A stretch of DNA of 64,000 nt, taken from Mesostigma viride. Taxonomy: Eukaryota > Streptophyta > Mesostigmatophyceae > Mesostigmatales > Mesostigmataceae. A model generated the notes under the pieces. It saw only the letters and a list, made by a program, of their open reading frames with translations. It was not told the origin of the DNA and made no database searches. The DNA lies in NCBI GenBank assembly GCA_009746045.1, contig RPFO01000213.1, forward strand, positions 8,111,978 to 8,175,977, read 5' to 3'. The translations under genes and the position numbers were made by a program. Every line of letters begins with the position of its first letter. The first letter of the stretch is position 1. Shown here in pieces: positions 33,301 to 48,539 of the stretch.

Positions 33301-35055
33301 TGTTCAGCTACTAATAGTCCCTGTCATTGCCCCCTTTGACATCACTAATGCTCAGACCTCAAGCATTCTGTGTGAATGGGATTAACTTAACCAAGAAATC
33401 GGTCGATTGTGTGCTCTCCTTTTCCGTCTAGCGTTAGACATTCCTGCTAGCATGATAGTCGACAGATTATGCGTTTGTGGTGAGTGAGAGGAGCACAATG
33501 CCTGTGAAGAATCATGCGAAGCGAAACGTTTTAGCCGCATTGAAGAAGCTGGGCATATCATCACTTGGCGCCTGGTGTACTGGCCCAGTCAGCCTGCCCG
33601 TTGGCTGAGCTGATCCCACTGGACAAGGGGTTTACATTAAGTAAGCCTTGCCCAACGATGCACGCACGTGATCCATCCACCTCAGAAGGTATTTTGAATG
33701 TGCCTTTTTGTCGCTTGTTGCCTGGGATGCAGGCTGTTTCTGTTAACAGGCCTCAACACTTCATTGCTGTCCTAACCTCAACACATGACTGCTGCCTTTG
33801 CTTGTTGAGCTCCACGCTTGATGGCTGTCTTTGCTAGTTAGCTCCATGCGCGGGCCCATGACATCCTCCAAGTGGGATTTGTTCCTCCTACCTCGGCAAG
33901 CCTTCGCGCCCTGGTCACTGTCTGATGTCTACGTGGTCACTGTCTGACTAGGTGGTCACTGTCTGATGTCTCCGTGGTCACTGTCTGATGTCTAGATGGT
34001 CACTGTCTGACTAGGTGGTCACTGTCTGATGCCTAGGTGGTCACTGTCTAATGACTACGTGGTCACTGTCTGACTAGGTGGTCACTGTCTGATGTCTACG
34101 TGGTCACTGTCTAATGACTGTCTGGTGACGGCCTGGTCACTATAACCTGTCGCTACCTTCACACCTCTGTGGGTGCAGGCACCGAGGGCCAAATCGTGCG
34201 CGTTATCTCCCTACCTGTCTTCTCTCGGACAGGCACCGTCGTCCTGGTACGCATCTTTTGACAACTCGTGTTAATAGATAGATGGAGTTGTGAACCTCGG
34301 TGAACAGATCTTTTGGGTTGGATACATTATTTGGGTTCCGAATATCAAGTCTTGTCATTGGGCTGCGCAAGTAAATGCGTCTTGTCATCTCGGTAGGCAG
34401 CCTTGCACTGTTATTGAGTCAGAGACAGACCATTCTGTCACTTGGGTGCGCAAGAACGCTGGCTGTCCCGGAATGAAATATAGCATCCGAAGTACTGCAC
34501 ACAGTAGCTTTTGCAGTTCTCGTTGTTCAAGTCCTCATTGCTCATTCTATTGGCAGGATGCCAAGTACCGACAGCCGGGCACTTGGGTGGTTGGCTCACC
34601 CATGTATCGGGTCCTTGTTTACGTGGCCATTGCCACTCGCCTCTATTTTGTCTCTGTTTATGCTGTCACTGCCACATCTTTGTTCCACACGGGTGGTCAC
34701 CTCACTGTTATACATTGTGAACTATCGTCGTCGCTAGCGCTTTCATCCTAGCAGCATGGGTACATATAGCCCGATTCTGCCTATGTTTCATTCATGAGGG
34801 TGATCCTACCGGGTGTGCGTGCCGACCTTAGACCCCAACATGTGTGCATGTGAAGGGTGACCTGCTCACCTCCCCCAGTGCTAGCTATCAGCGGGACCTT
34901 TGGGGGTCAGCTTCTTGCTACTATACGGCGCAGATCCTCATCTCGCAAATGTTCCTGTGTTTTGTGACACCTTCCTGCCCCGCGGACCACAGGTGAACCT
35001 GAGGACCCTGGCATGCCACCCCATCACGTTTTCCGTGTATGCCAGCGGCAGCTGA
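21309..35055 (+). CDS. POLD2: POLD2, DNA polymerase delta small (B) subunit, 14 exons
   Basis: POLD2 is the B-subunit of replicative DNA polymerase delta in the nucleus; it binds the catalytic subunit tail and consists of an OB fold plus a catalytically dead phosphodiesterase domain. Exons: 21309-21377, 21736-21862, 23254-23360, 24608-24743, 26070-26177, 26989-27110, 28302-28391, 29013-29126, 29916-29987, 30264-30355, 31567-31694, 32509-32610, 34179-34246, 34993-35055. All junctions are GT-AG and phase-consistent, giving 465 aa, close to the usual 440-470. Diagnostic blocks in order: YTQQYSQLYFMRLQLLRP, CVVIGTLFKAMKLRPTILDE, AILEDESGRVKL, VALLSGLDFG, LLGDFLTGHLG, QVIIAGN, VDIMPGPSDPANFALPQQ, FLGTSGQN, YRHLCPTAPDTL, PCPHVFFAGNQPEY, IVRVISLPVFSRTGTVVL. 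Of these, the exact start Met is the least certain. Confidence 0.95.
21736..21862 (+). CDS. POLD2: POLD2 exon 2
   Basis: YTQQYSQLYFMRLQLLRPIL is the conserved QYAHIYFxRLxxMRP segment at the start of the OB-fold region. Donor CGA/GTGAGT, phase 1. The following 1.39-kb intron holds short degenerate GACTATGTGGGC repeats (22670-22760) and nothing coding. Confidence 0.9.
23254..23360 (+). CDS. POLD2: POLD2 exon 3
   Basis: GQECVVIGTLFKAMKLRPTI matches the family ECVVIGTLFKHMKLKPSILDEY. Phase 0 donor GAG/GTGGGT. The next intron (23361-24607) includes two local direct repeats of the exon border sequence (GGAGGTGGGTTATGGG-type, 23395-23470) but no further exon. Confidence 0.93.
24608..24743 (+). CDS. 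POLD2: POLD2 exon 4
   Basis: DDDVAILEDESGRVKLVGPN is the DDxLxLEDESGRVKL block. Acceptor ATGGCAG, donor ACAG/GTGCTG, phase 1. Confidence 0.93.
25004..25497. repeat. 23-bp minisatellite in POLD2 intron 4
   Basis: About 21 copies of a 23-bp unit containing CTTTAGGGGTTGCCCTATG, with CTCTATATA and CTATGTACA variants. Each unit holds one TTTAGGG, the plant telomere heptamer, but separated by unrelated sequence. Confidence 0.95.
26070..26177 (+). CDS. POLD2: POLD2 exon 5
   Basis: PVIAVRGREQADGDLLILEV is the counterpart of VVALHGKE...FFVEDVLEAGLPPQ. Acceptor GGCTACCCAG, donor CCCG/GTAAGC. Confidence 0.9.
26375..26674. repeat. 50-bp minisatellite in POLD2 intron 5
   Basis: Six exact-length copies starting at 26375, 26425, 26475, 26525, 26575 and 26625; only one obvious substitution (copy 4). 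The unit starts ATACCTTTGTGACTTAG. Confidence 0.97.
26989..27110 (+). CDS. POLD2: POLD2 exon 6
   Basis: DQYVALLSGLDFGDDRSSPL then LLGDFLTGHLG; start of the phosphodiesterase-like domain. Donor CCC/GTGAGT, phase 0. Confidence 0.93.
27291..27670. repeat. 20-bp minisatellite in POLD2 intron 6
   Basis: Nineteen copies of GCCTTGGTGTGAACGTGCTM in exact 20-bp register, alternating A and C at one position. The rest of the intron (27671-28301) has nothing recognisable. Confidence 0.95.
28302..28391 (+). CDS. POLD2: POLD2 exon 7
   Basis: GSIAQVIIAGNTLGV corresponds to VRVVIAGNS. 90 nt, phase 0 both sides. Confidence 0.9.
29013..29126 (+). CDS. POLD2: POLD2 exon 8
   Basis: Gly/Ser-rich start then LRLQQADMWLTQ, equivalent of the LYEPIKELDIMLSQ helix. 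Acceptor TTTTTTCTGCAG, donor CAG/GTGGGC. Confidence 0.85.
29916..29987 (+). CDS. POLD2: POLD2 exon 9
   Basis: VDIMPGPSDPANFALPQQ, nearly invariant in the family. Phase 0; donor CAG/GTATGC. Confidence 0.95.
30264..30355 (+). CDS. POLD2: POLD2 exon 10
   Basis: PLHGCLFPQATSYVNFRRVT and NPHRCRIDGV match PLNRCLFPGSSPYNTFRSCTNPH. Phase 2 donor. Confidence 0.95.
31172..31283. repeat. 16-bp tandem repeat in POLD2 intron 10
   Basis: About seven copies of GAATAGTAAGATGATT, with degenerate copies upstream from about 31100. Confidence 0.9.
31567..31694 (+). CDS. POLD2: POLD2 exon 11
   Basis: FLGTSGQNVENLFQYS and YRHLCPTAPDTL are signature segments. Donor CTCC/GTAAGC, phase 1. Confidence 0.95.
32246..32431. 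repeat. 22-bp minisatellite in POLD2 intron 11
   Basis: About eight copies of a unit built on CATCCTGCCACCTTACTTGC; the last two carry CTGGCACC. Confidence 0.95.
32509..32610 (+). CDS. POLD2: POLD2 exon 12 with duplicated donor
   Basis: CYPFMSKEPFIITPCPHVFF and AGNQPEYGTKLLK. The 3' end and its GTGAGT donor are part of an exact 25-bp tandem duplication (32592-32616 and 32617-32641), so a second identical donor sits 25 nt downstream; use of the first is needed to keep the frame. Confidence 0.93.
33913..34146. repeat. GGTCACTGTCTGA tandem repeat in POLD2 intron 12
   Basis: About twelve irregular copies of TGGTCACTGTCTGATGTCTA, some shortened to 16 bp (GACTAGG joint). The earlier part of this 1.57-kb intron holds no recognisable feature. 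Confidence 0.9.
34179..34246 (+). CDS. POLD2: POLD2 exon 13
   Basis: TEGQIVRVISLPVFSRTGTV matches SEGQLVRLICIPKFCETGIAV. Phase 0 donor CTG/GTACGC. Confidence 0.93.
34993..35055 (+). CDS. POLD2: POLD2 exon 14 (stop)
   Basis: VNLRTLACHPITFSVYASGS then TGA; matches VNLRNLECHTLSF at the family C-terminus. Confidence 0.95.
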   Translation: MNLRTLACHPITFSVYASGS

Positions 35056-35633
35056 GGCGGCGGGAAATCGCATACTACAGGGAATTTACACACTAGTTTC
35101 GATGGAGCATGTTCCCTTTGTCGCACATTGATCCCGGGGGTCATCCTCACAAAGCGCACCTCATGTTGCTGAGAGAAAAAAAGAGGGTGCCAGCAGCTTG
35201 TACTGTCAACCCAGCTGCCTACCCAGCTGGTTCTCTCCGATAGGCTTCTCACGGAAACGCAAGAGAGATCATTGTTTCATTCCAGTCTGCCGAGGAGATA
35301 CATGCGGACACCGTGGTGGACAGCTGTTTCTGCTATGTAGCTGGGCTGCATGCATGCACTCTGCCGTCAACTGCCCCCCTGCCGTCAACTGCCGTGCTCA
35401 CCCGAGCACAATGAATGATGGCTTGCTCCGAGCTTTCAGAGCATGTGTCAGCTGCTTCCACACCCACGCACCCCCCTTTGCATACCGAGGACAACTGTTG
35501 CGGCCCGACCCTTTGTGGCCCGACCCTTGGAATGGACGCAACAACAACCTTGACTGATTAATTAATTAATAAGCACCTTGACTGATAAACGTGTCTTTAA
35601 TCAACTAAATATTTATTTACAAACAATCACATG
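35056..35633. other. POLD2 downstream region
   Basis: Follows the POLD2 stop codon; no further conserved ORF. The segment from 35540 on is AT-rich with TTAATTAATTAA. Confidence 0.5.
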
Positions 35634-35643
35634 TGATACAAGA

Positions 35644-36108
35644 CCCAGTGTAGGGAATATAGCAGTAGTGTAGATGAGTACGGCTTAGCCTAGCACGTGG
35701 CCCCCGCGCATGCAGCGCCCATATAATGGCCCCCAAGACCCCCATGGATGCTGCCTTAAGAATTTAGCCACGCTCTGCCTATAATGGGACTCCCCATGGA
35801 TGATCAATGCATTAAGAATTTAGCCCAGCCCTGCCTATGCAGAGAGTCACTCTCTGATGAGGAGCCACGCCCTAGCCTTTGTATAGCCATGATGATCTTC
35901 CACCCTATTCCAGGCCTCGATCCCTTGAGCTCTGAGAGATCATGGTGGTGCAGGTGCCTTTGTGCACCTAGAGCAGGTGTAGTTTACATCCTACCCTTGC
36001 AGGAAGTAGCCCAGAATGTATCAAAAGCCATATGGCCCCTTCTCAGAGATATGGGCTACATGTACGTACTCCCAACGGAGGTATGTTTCTAATTAATTCA
36101 TTCATTAA
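35644..36108 (+). mobile_element. 5'-truncated LINE 3' end (hairpin tail), with 10-bp TSD
   Basis: Flanked by TGATACAAGA at 35634-35643 and 36109-36118. Homologous throughout to the 3' untranslated part of the LINE relic at 53365-53856, sharing the inverted repeat CAGAGAG/CTCTCTG, the TCATGGTGGTGCAGGTG block and the terminal CAAC-loop hairpin, followed by an AATTAATTCATT tail. Too short to hold coding sequence. Confidence 0.75.
36063..36087 (+). other. LINE 3' CAAC-loop hairpin, copy 1
   Basis: Core CTCC-CAAC-GGAG at 36069-36080, one bulged base, then an outer stem ACGTA with TATGT (one G-U pair). Confidence 0.65.
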
Positions 36109-36157
36109 TGATACAAGATGCATGGTAAATATTCTCAGGTGACAAATAAATAATTAA

Positions 36158-38050
36158 GGGGAGGGTCCCATAGAAATATATCAAAACTTACCCCCCCTAA
36201 TAACTACAGAAATGCAACTGACAACCACTGAATGATGTTTGGGGACCATAAACATGATGTTTGGGCATGCATACCACCACTTGTTGGGGGTACTACCCCC
36301 AGCCATACACCGGCTATGAGCTAAAAATAGAAAAAAACGCTGTCCGGGGCACATCTTGCCCAGAACAGTGGGAGAACCAGCTGCATGAAAAAAGCACACC
36401 CCATATAAAAATGTCATGGGACATTGTTTCTACCTAATTGGATCAACAAAATCAGCACATCCCTTTGAGTTATTAATTTTTGGGCCAAAAATACGCTTTT
36501 TTAGGCGGGGCGTCCCCATACACACTCATAACACATCAATTAGGCCTGAAAAGCACAAGTCAAATTCTGTCATGACCATAGAAGGCACTGTCAAAGTTTG
36601 GTGGCATTCTGAGCTCAGCTGTAGCAGTTATTAATTTTGGCAGTTGGCCACCTGTGCAGACGCTAAGGAAGACATTAGCGAGTATTAAGGCACACTAACA
36701 CTTCCTATGCCATCCAAAAGGCTCCTGACCATGCCCAATTCGACCACAATGTACAAGGAGGTGGCTGGGCACGTCATGTGCCCTTGCCTTACCTCGACAC
36801 GGGCAACCTGTTGCGTGTGTGCACAACAATGAGGCAGGTAGCTCTACATGCCTAGCCAACACTTCTAAAGCATATTCCAGGTTTATGGTGTGGGCATCAT
36901 CCCAAAACCAAGCTCAAACACACCCTAGAAAGCCATATCCACTAATTGCCCAACAAGGGTAACAACAGACAGTCCACAGAGAAAGCAGAATTATCATACA
37001 TGCTGCTTGCCAAGGCTTCTTACCATGGTTACCTTGCCTTGCTAGCATATGAATTAGGGCTCTCCCATTTTAGTGGGAGAAAGGCCAACAAGACAACGAT
37101 AACCCCTACCTACGTGCAGTTCCACCCATGCAGTATGCCCCTCAGAAAAACCACTGCCACCTTTCTTTCCAGCGCAATTGTTTGCCAAGAAACAAACTCA
37201 AGCTTGTGAGCCTCTAACCACAATGAAGCCTCTGCTAAGAAAGGCCGCGTCAATATTCACACAAAACTGAGTGCTGTTAGCAATCTCCTTCCAAGAAACC
37301 ACTCAGCAAATCCCTGACAACTTGACGATATGCCACGGTCACGCTTTGACACATCCCAGCCATGCAAAGTACATAAAAACCACTGAAAGGTGCCAGGAAT
37401 CTGGCGATGCGCAGCACGGAATGGCATTATACCTGGCGCTAACTGCACGGAAAGAAGCCGAAAACTTGCGTTGATAACCCATAAAGGAAGCGAAACATTC
37501 ATAGGGTCACGTTGATCACACGATCGTACCATTACCGGAATTGTCCTTCGCCCAGCGGCGCAAGAAAGAACAACCTTCCATGGAATAATAAGACGCGCAT
37601 CCCGCGAGCCTGGAGAGTGTCTTACCGATCATGACGGAAATCTTGCCGAAACCCAGCAAATTTTTTAAAGCTTTACCAGTAACGATTTAAACGCATCCTT
37701 GACGCTAGGTAAAGCCCATAAAACCTGACAATCACCGCCGCCAGCGTGCATTCTAATTTATTCCTCTCGACGAAAACATCAGATTGGACCCCCGTGGCGA
37801 TGGTCATCAATAAAATCATCGACACTGCAAAAAACGCGAACTCCGCTACGAAGTAGTATCATTTACTCATCGTCTTTAAGATTCGCTCAGTTTCTCTGCA
37901 TTCCGCGAGCTATCTTTTTCTACTCTGCCTGAAAGCACGTCGCCATGGCCAGCTCCGGTAGGGGTGCGCGCCCCGTGCACCACTTTTTCACGGTACGGAC
38001 GGGTACCGCGAATTTTTCGGCGCCAAAATATTCGCGCCGGGACCGTCCCC
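36158..38050. mobile_element. piggyBac-like TTAA element, family A copy 1
   Basis: 1893 bp bounded by TTAA on both sides (36154-36157 and 38051-38054), with inverted ends GGGGAGGGTCCC and GGGACCGTCCCC. A TTAA target that is duplicated and lies outside the inverted ends is the hallmark of the piggyBac superfamily. An internal palindrome GGGGGTACTACCCCC lies 128 bases in (36286-36300). The right 110 bases are rich in short palindromes (GGTACGGACGGGTACC, TTCGGCGCC/CGCGCCGG). Only short ORFs of 60-91 codons occur and none resembles a transposase, so it is non-autonomous. Copy 2 at 49190-51082 has the same length and I counted about 14 substitutions between them, with different flanks, so it transposed recently. 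Confidence 0.82.
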
Positions 38051-38054
38051 TTAA

Positions 38055-38458
38055 GTAAAAGCACGTAGACTGCGTCACGTTACATATGCTCACATGCAAG
38101 ATACGGCCATGCAATTAAACCATTGCGGGAGCATGCATGCAGTTGGCATATATCGTGCACGCAATCCAATTAACTCGCCATTGGCAGCTCAGTAATAATT
38201 GTGAACCCCGGCCCTGAAGGTTAGCCACACAATCAAAGGCAGTACTTCATTGTGAGCCCCTGCCTAGTGCTGCACTATGTTAGCAGTCGAGCTAGAGCGA
38301 GAAATAACCTTCCGGGACAAATGCGACCAAGGAGTTGCATGAGCTGAGACTGCCAAGCTATTGCAGCTTACACCAGTACACCCGGCCCTCAGTCTTGGAA
38401 GGACCAATCACTATAAATGATTACTAATAACACTAAATGATTACTCTAACACACTACC
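38055..38458. other. Unassigned AT-rich spacer
   Basis: Between two mobile elements. No conserved ORF or RNA gene recognised. Confidence 0.5.
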
Positions 38459-38470
38459 ATGGCGCCAACA

Positions 38471-38963
38471 TGGGGTAGCATTCGTAGGACATCTTGCTCG
38501 CACCAGTCAGGCCGTATAGACACCGACCTCGGTCTGGCCAGCCCCCAGCGGCTTGGCCAACCAGGGCGGCATATCCTGACCTGGCCTGGCCCCAAGGACA
38601 TTCCTAGAAAGATGGGTAAACCTGCCATGACCTATACACAGCAGTTGCTGGCCAACCTAGTGGTCCCAGCTACGTTTGAACACCGCATTCACTCCCTCTC
38701 TCTTGCTTGGACTGCTATGCAGAGCAAGAAGAGGTGGAAGACGAGTGTCCAGGCTCACACGCTGGCCCCTGTGGGCAAGCCCCCTCCCCCCAGGAGGAAG
38801 GGGCGCTTTGCTGAGTAGAGTAGTTAGGGTTTTCTAGCTTAGCTTAGAGTTAGCTTAGTTCGGTTTCGCGGCTTCGCCCACCTCCATCCATCCAGCAAGG
38901 GAATACGTGCTACATGATCTCCCAACGGAGTCATGTTGTAATTTTAATTTTAATTTTTTTTCA
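38471..38963 (+). mobile_element. 5'-truncated LINE with 12-bp TSD
   Basis: Flanked by ATGGCGCCAACA at 38459-38470 and 38964-38975. It encodes the end of an ORF (in frame from the duplicated ATG; stop at 38816-38818) with Arg/Lys/Pro-rich KPPPPRRKGRFAE, then a 3' untranslated region, the CAAC-loop hairpin (38912-38936) and a (TAATTT)n tail. The ORF is probably the last part of a LINE ORF2, but no motif proves this. Confidence 0.75.
38912..38936 (+). other. LINE 3' CAAC-loop hairpin, copy 2
   Basis: Core CTCC-CAAC-GGAG (38919-38930), bulge T38918, outer stem ACATGA pairing TCATGT. Confidence 0.7.
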
Positions 38964-39157
38964 ATGGCGCCAACAGCGTTCATGGCTGGATTGCCCTTTT
39001 TGGCAGCCCTGATCGCGAGCGCTTTCAGGTATTCTTATTATGGCGTCCTGGCCAACACGAGGAAGTAACGGGAGAGTTGCGCCAGAGCGGCATCATTGAC
39101 GTCGATGAAGCCATGTACAAATTACTGATTAATCCTACATTTACAGCCGGATTGTGA
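38963..39157 (+). other. Short unassigned ORF next to LINE insertion
   Basis: Frame open through GWIALFGSPDRERFQVFLLW and EAMYKLLINPTFTAGL to TGA at 39155. Ignoring the LINE and one copy of its target duplication, the frame continues back to an ATG at 38437 (about 71 codons in all). No family recognised; a GTGAGT overlaps the end and could be a donor. Could be chance. Confidence 0.3.
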
Positions 39158-40171
39158 GTCCGGTGACCAGTGCCGAATCGTGACTCCGTGCCTCTTACCA
39201 TTGTATTCCTCTCAGCATCCATACAGAACGGTGAACAAGGGAGTACGGAGAGGCAAGGCCGGCAGAGCTTTGGCCTCTTTGAGCTTCCGCGCTCAAAAGA
39301 CAATTCATTGCATGCCTGCCCCACATACTGTGAGGAATGCCAGCAGCTTCTCCACCGAGTATGTGAGAAAGGTGACGTTTCGCTCAGCCAATGTCGGTCA
39401 TATTACAGTTTTAGAATGTATACCAGCCTCATATTGCTTCGTAAAAATGCATTATCTCACAACCGAAAGACTTCGACGTATTTGGCGGTCTTCTTCATTT
39501 TGTAAGCGCATTCCAAAGTCAGACCAGAAATTTTCCTGTCCTCTAGCAATGCGTGGTCAGGCCCGCCAGCCAAGGTAAGAGTAGGTAATAATTGGTGTGA
39601 AGGTCACCTAGATGAAGTCACCTCGCATTTGGCAAGACACAACACTAGTCTTGCGAAAACAATTATTCCCCATTTCCCCTGATTTTTCCTGATTTTTGTT
39701 TGTTTATTGGTTTCATGTTTCTGATTTTTCCATTTAGCAAAATCGAACATGATTATCGAGAATTCGAGATCACTCGCAACTCAGAGCCCACGTTGTTCGC
39801 TGCCACACATTAGATAATCCGTACACTTCGCTCGTCCTGATTCTTCGGTGATCGGCTGGCTGCTCGCCCCACATTGCCGTTTCCTGATTCTCAATAGTTT
39901 TCTCGGCATTTGGTCACCCGACCGCTAACGAGCTTGCTGGCTTCGTTTTGGCGGGCCACATCACGCAGGCAATCAACAGGAAATCTCGTACGAAGGCCAC
40001 GTGGGAGAAAATGGATACCGGTAGTGACAAATTTTTACTCCTTCAGCTTGGTTTCGGTGCACTGACATTGTGCTTCGTGAGCGCTCGCGAAAACTTGGCT
40101 CACGCGTCACGAGTGACAACTGACAAGCACTCCACCTACGACCTACGAGACTAAGACACGTTCATGAAGCT
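39158..40171. other. Upstream region of the P450 gene
   Basis: Probable promoter and 5' leader of the P450. A 68-codon ORF at 39948-40154 just upstream of the start codon could act as an upstream ORF; no protein family recognised. Confidence 0.4.
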
Positions 40172-45692
<5,521 letters not shown>

Positions 45693-46694
45693 ATGGCCAG
45701 GATGTAGCTGCTGACACTGGAATTTCACTTCGTACGTCCGTTTCCCCAGGCGGACAGTAACAGTCAAAAAAGTAGTGATAATAGTTGTCATGGCATCCTT
45801 ATGTCTAGGCCTAGCTGTGCTGGTTGTCTCATCGGTATAGGCCAATATGCTTTTGTACATAGTCTGACTAGTGTATATATCTCAGCTCTGGAGTGAGCTG
45901 CATGGTGCCAACTCACTCGGCGGGTTAAGGCCCTGAGCACTGCCCGGCCTGCCTTGATCCAAAGTTCGCGAAGAATCGAAGGGGGCCACATACGTGTGCA
46001 TGACCGTATAACGTGGGTACCAATAAAAAAAAACTTCAACCCCTTCACACAATTAATGATCGAGAATATGAGGTATAAGGCCGGCGCCCTAGCTTCTCTC
46101 ACTGCCTCAAGTGGGCAGGCCACCTATCTAGAGGGCTGTCTCTGTGCATCGAAGGGCAGGCCCCCAACTTCGGATGTGATACAACAAGAAGTAGGCCTGC
46201 TGACACAAAGCGGATGCTGCGTTGCCGCCTCATATATGCGGGTTTGGGAGAATAGCCGGCTCGCGATGCAGCCCATGACCCACTACGGAGCAGGCAGCCC
46301 TCGAGCCTAGATCTCATGATCTATGAAGCAGATATATTAATTATGCTTATTGTCAACATTTGTTTTTAAATTCGGCTGAGCATTGATCGACCACTAGCTC
46401 ACTTTGCTTCTTTCCCGGAGACATCGAGATCAAGCCGTGCTCTGCATGTCTTAGGGCTCCTATCAAGTAATGTGCGTTCTAGCTAGCTTGCCCGCTAAGA
46501 CCTAACTGGCGAAGCACATTTTGCTGGCTGTCCTTTGCTTGTAAATGTGCGCAAATTCGGTGGATTGATGGACATGGATGGCTGACGGCGGCGCCCATAA
46601 CTTTCACGATATTGGGCTCCAAATTTTGCCTCATTGGATCTTTTAAAGACGCACACGCTGATATATTTTCCCGAATTAGCTATCACGCAATATT
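45693..46694. other. P450 3' flank and spacer
   Basis: Downstream of the P450 stop codon. No conserved ORF, RNA gene or repeat array recognised. Confidence 0.5.
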
Positions 46695-48045
46695 ATGACA
46701 AGCAAATGCTCCTCTACGCAACGCAGCTTGGCGGCTGCGCTGAGCCCTGAAAATACGTCTTCAGCTCCGGCTGCAGCTTCCCCCTCCGGCCGGCCCGTGG
46801 AAGGCAGCGCTGCCACTAGTCAAGCACTAGTGGTCGCCTGGGCTCCCCGCGGGCTCGCCTCGATCGCCATTGATCGGGATCGCCTGAGCCCAAAGGCAGT
46901 CGCCCTGAGGAACCACCCCCTTCCGAGCCAAGCTGGAATGAACTCACCTTTGACATCACCTCAGCCGAATGGTGGCAACAAGGTACGTCAAGCCGATCCA
47001 GGCCACTTCATGCACGACCTGTTTATAAACGGGACCCACGTGCCTCGATTCTTGCCCTGTGCCAGCCCCTTCACGCCCGCCACCGTCTTATTGTGCCGAA
47101 CGGCCGCAAGGTCGTTGAGAGCGGCCTGCAGCCCTGCATGCCCAGCTGCTCTCGCCCCCGCCTTCAGCTCATTGCTCTCTGCTCCCGGCCGATCGGGCGC
47201 TCTGTCGCCGAGATCTGGGCCCGGCCCGCCTACCCCACTGCCATCTCCGAAAGCACCTTTCGCTCCATCCTCAAGGAGGCCTTCGAGCAGCATGTGACCA
47301 CCCTCGCCGCATCGATGTGGCGGCCATGGGAGGCACGCTAGCTGCCGAGCTCCCTCTCGATCCTCTTCACCACCGGCCGCAACCGCCACCTCCACCCTCC
47401 TCGCCTCCACCTCCACCGCCACTACCTCCCCCGCCGACGCCATCACTGCCCAGCTCGATCCCCAAGATGGACATTAAGCAGCTCGCAGACAACGCCAATG
47501 CCATCGAGCGGAGTGCCCTGCAAAACACAGCGGGCCTCACTGCGCCCAGGCGGTGAAGCCAGGACATTGCCGCCCAGCCAGCCCCTGCCGGCCCAGCCGG
47601 TGATGCACCTCCCACCCAGAACTGGGCAGCCATGCTGATGAACCACACCACCACTACCACCTCCTCCGCCATCGCCCCACCCAGCTCAAGCAACAGACGC
47701 AAGCTTGACCTCCGCAAGGAGGCCGAGCTCCGGACAAGCGCAGTCGCAACGTCATCGTCAAGCACTTCGACCAGCTCTGTCACCAGGTGAGCGTATGGCC
47801 TCCGAGCGAGTTCCTTGCGGCCAAACTGGCGTTTGAAAACAACATCCTTGCCCCCATGGCCCTGGCTTGCTGGCTCGCGGCTGCTCACATTTGCCTGAGT
47901 ACATGACGGACAAGCTGCTGTTTCTAAAGTGTCGCAAGCGGCTTGTAGGGTGCCCGGACCTCCCGTACATGCACGCTGGACAACGACTTGACGGCCCTGG
48001 CGCATGCAGCAACAACCGGGCGATCGACGGGAGCTATGGCCGACC
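46695..48045 (+). pseudogene. LINE ORF1 relic, copy 1
   Basis: Clearly homologous to 52030-53364: shared blocks include the CGCCTTCAGCTCRYTGCTCTC region, Pro-rich SPPPPP coding, the ALQNTAGLTA and RKEAELR segments and the ATCGACGGGAGCTATGG end. The coding-like frame changes several times and is interrupted, so it is dead. L1-type ORF1 proteins are RNA-binding chaperones. It breaks off at about 48045, where another element is inserted. Confidence 0.6.
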
Positions 48046-48535
48046 TATATACAATAAAAATATAATTAAGTACTTACAGCAGAGTGAAATCACTCAAACC
48101 AAAGCAAACGCCCAGCTATAAACCTATATACAGACGGCCATGTCAAAGCTCTATACTACGATAAGACCAATGGAAACTCCTAACGGGAGGAACCTAATAG
48201 CGCCCTGCTGCACCGCAAAATCAGCTCGCGTACGGCGGAGCATGATGTCAGCCATGGCCCGAGTCAGCGCCACCGACAAGCGCTGACGCCATGAATATGA
48301 CGCCCAGGTCCGCGCCGACCATGAGGCCCGCTGGCCCTCCAGGTCCAGCCGGTCCTCCCGGAGCCGGCAACACTCCTTAAAGAAGGCGGAGGTCAGGGGC
48401 CGGGCCCCAAACTCCTCCAGGACAAAGGGCACCACACGATGGTGCCCGACGTCGCCGTAGTATAGGCCAGGAGCTTGGCCCGCTCCGCCCGGTCCGCTGT
48501 GTAACCTGCCGTGAGGGAGGCCCCAGCCACGTGGC
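48046..48535 (-). pseudogene. Reverse-transcriptase C-terminal fragment inserted in the LINE relic
   Basis: Minus strand reads VVPFVLEEFGARPLTSAFF, then CCRLREDRLDLEGQRASWSA and SWRQRLSVALTRAMADIMLRR, resembling the end of retroelement ORF2/RT polyproteins (the PFxxExFGxxGP segment followed by a WRQRLSVAL helix). Upstream AERAKLLAY is in a different frame. It splits LINE copy 1: ORF1 sequence ends at 48045 and LINE 3' sequence resumes near 48540. Confidence 0.5.
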
Positions 48536-48539
48536 TAAG

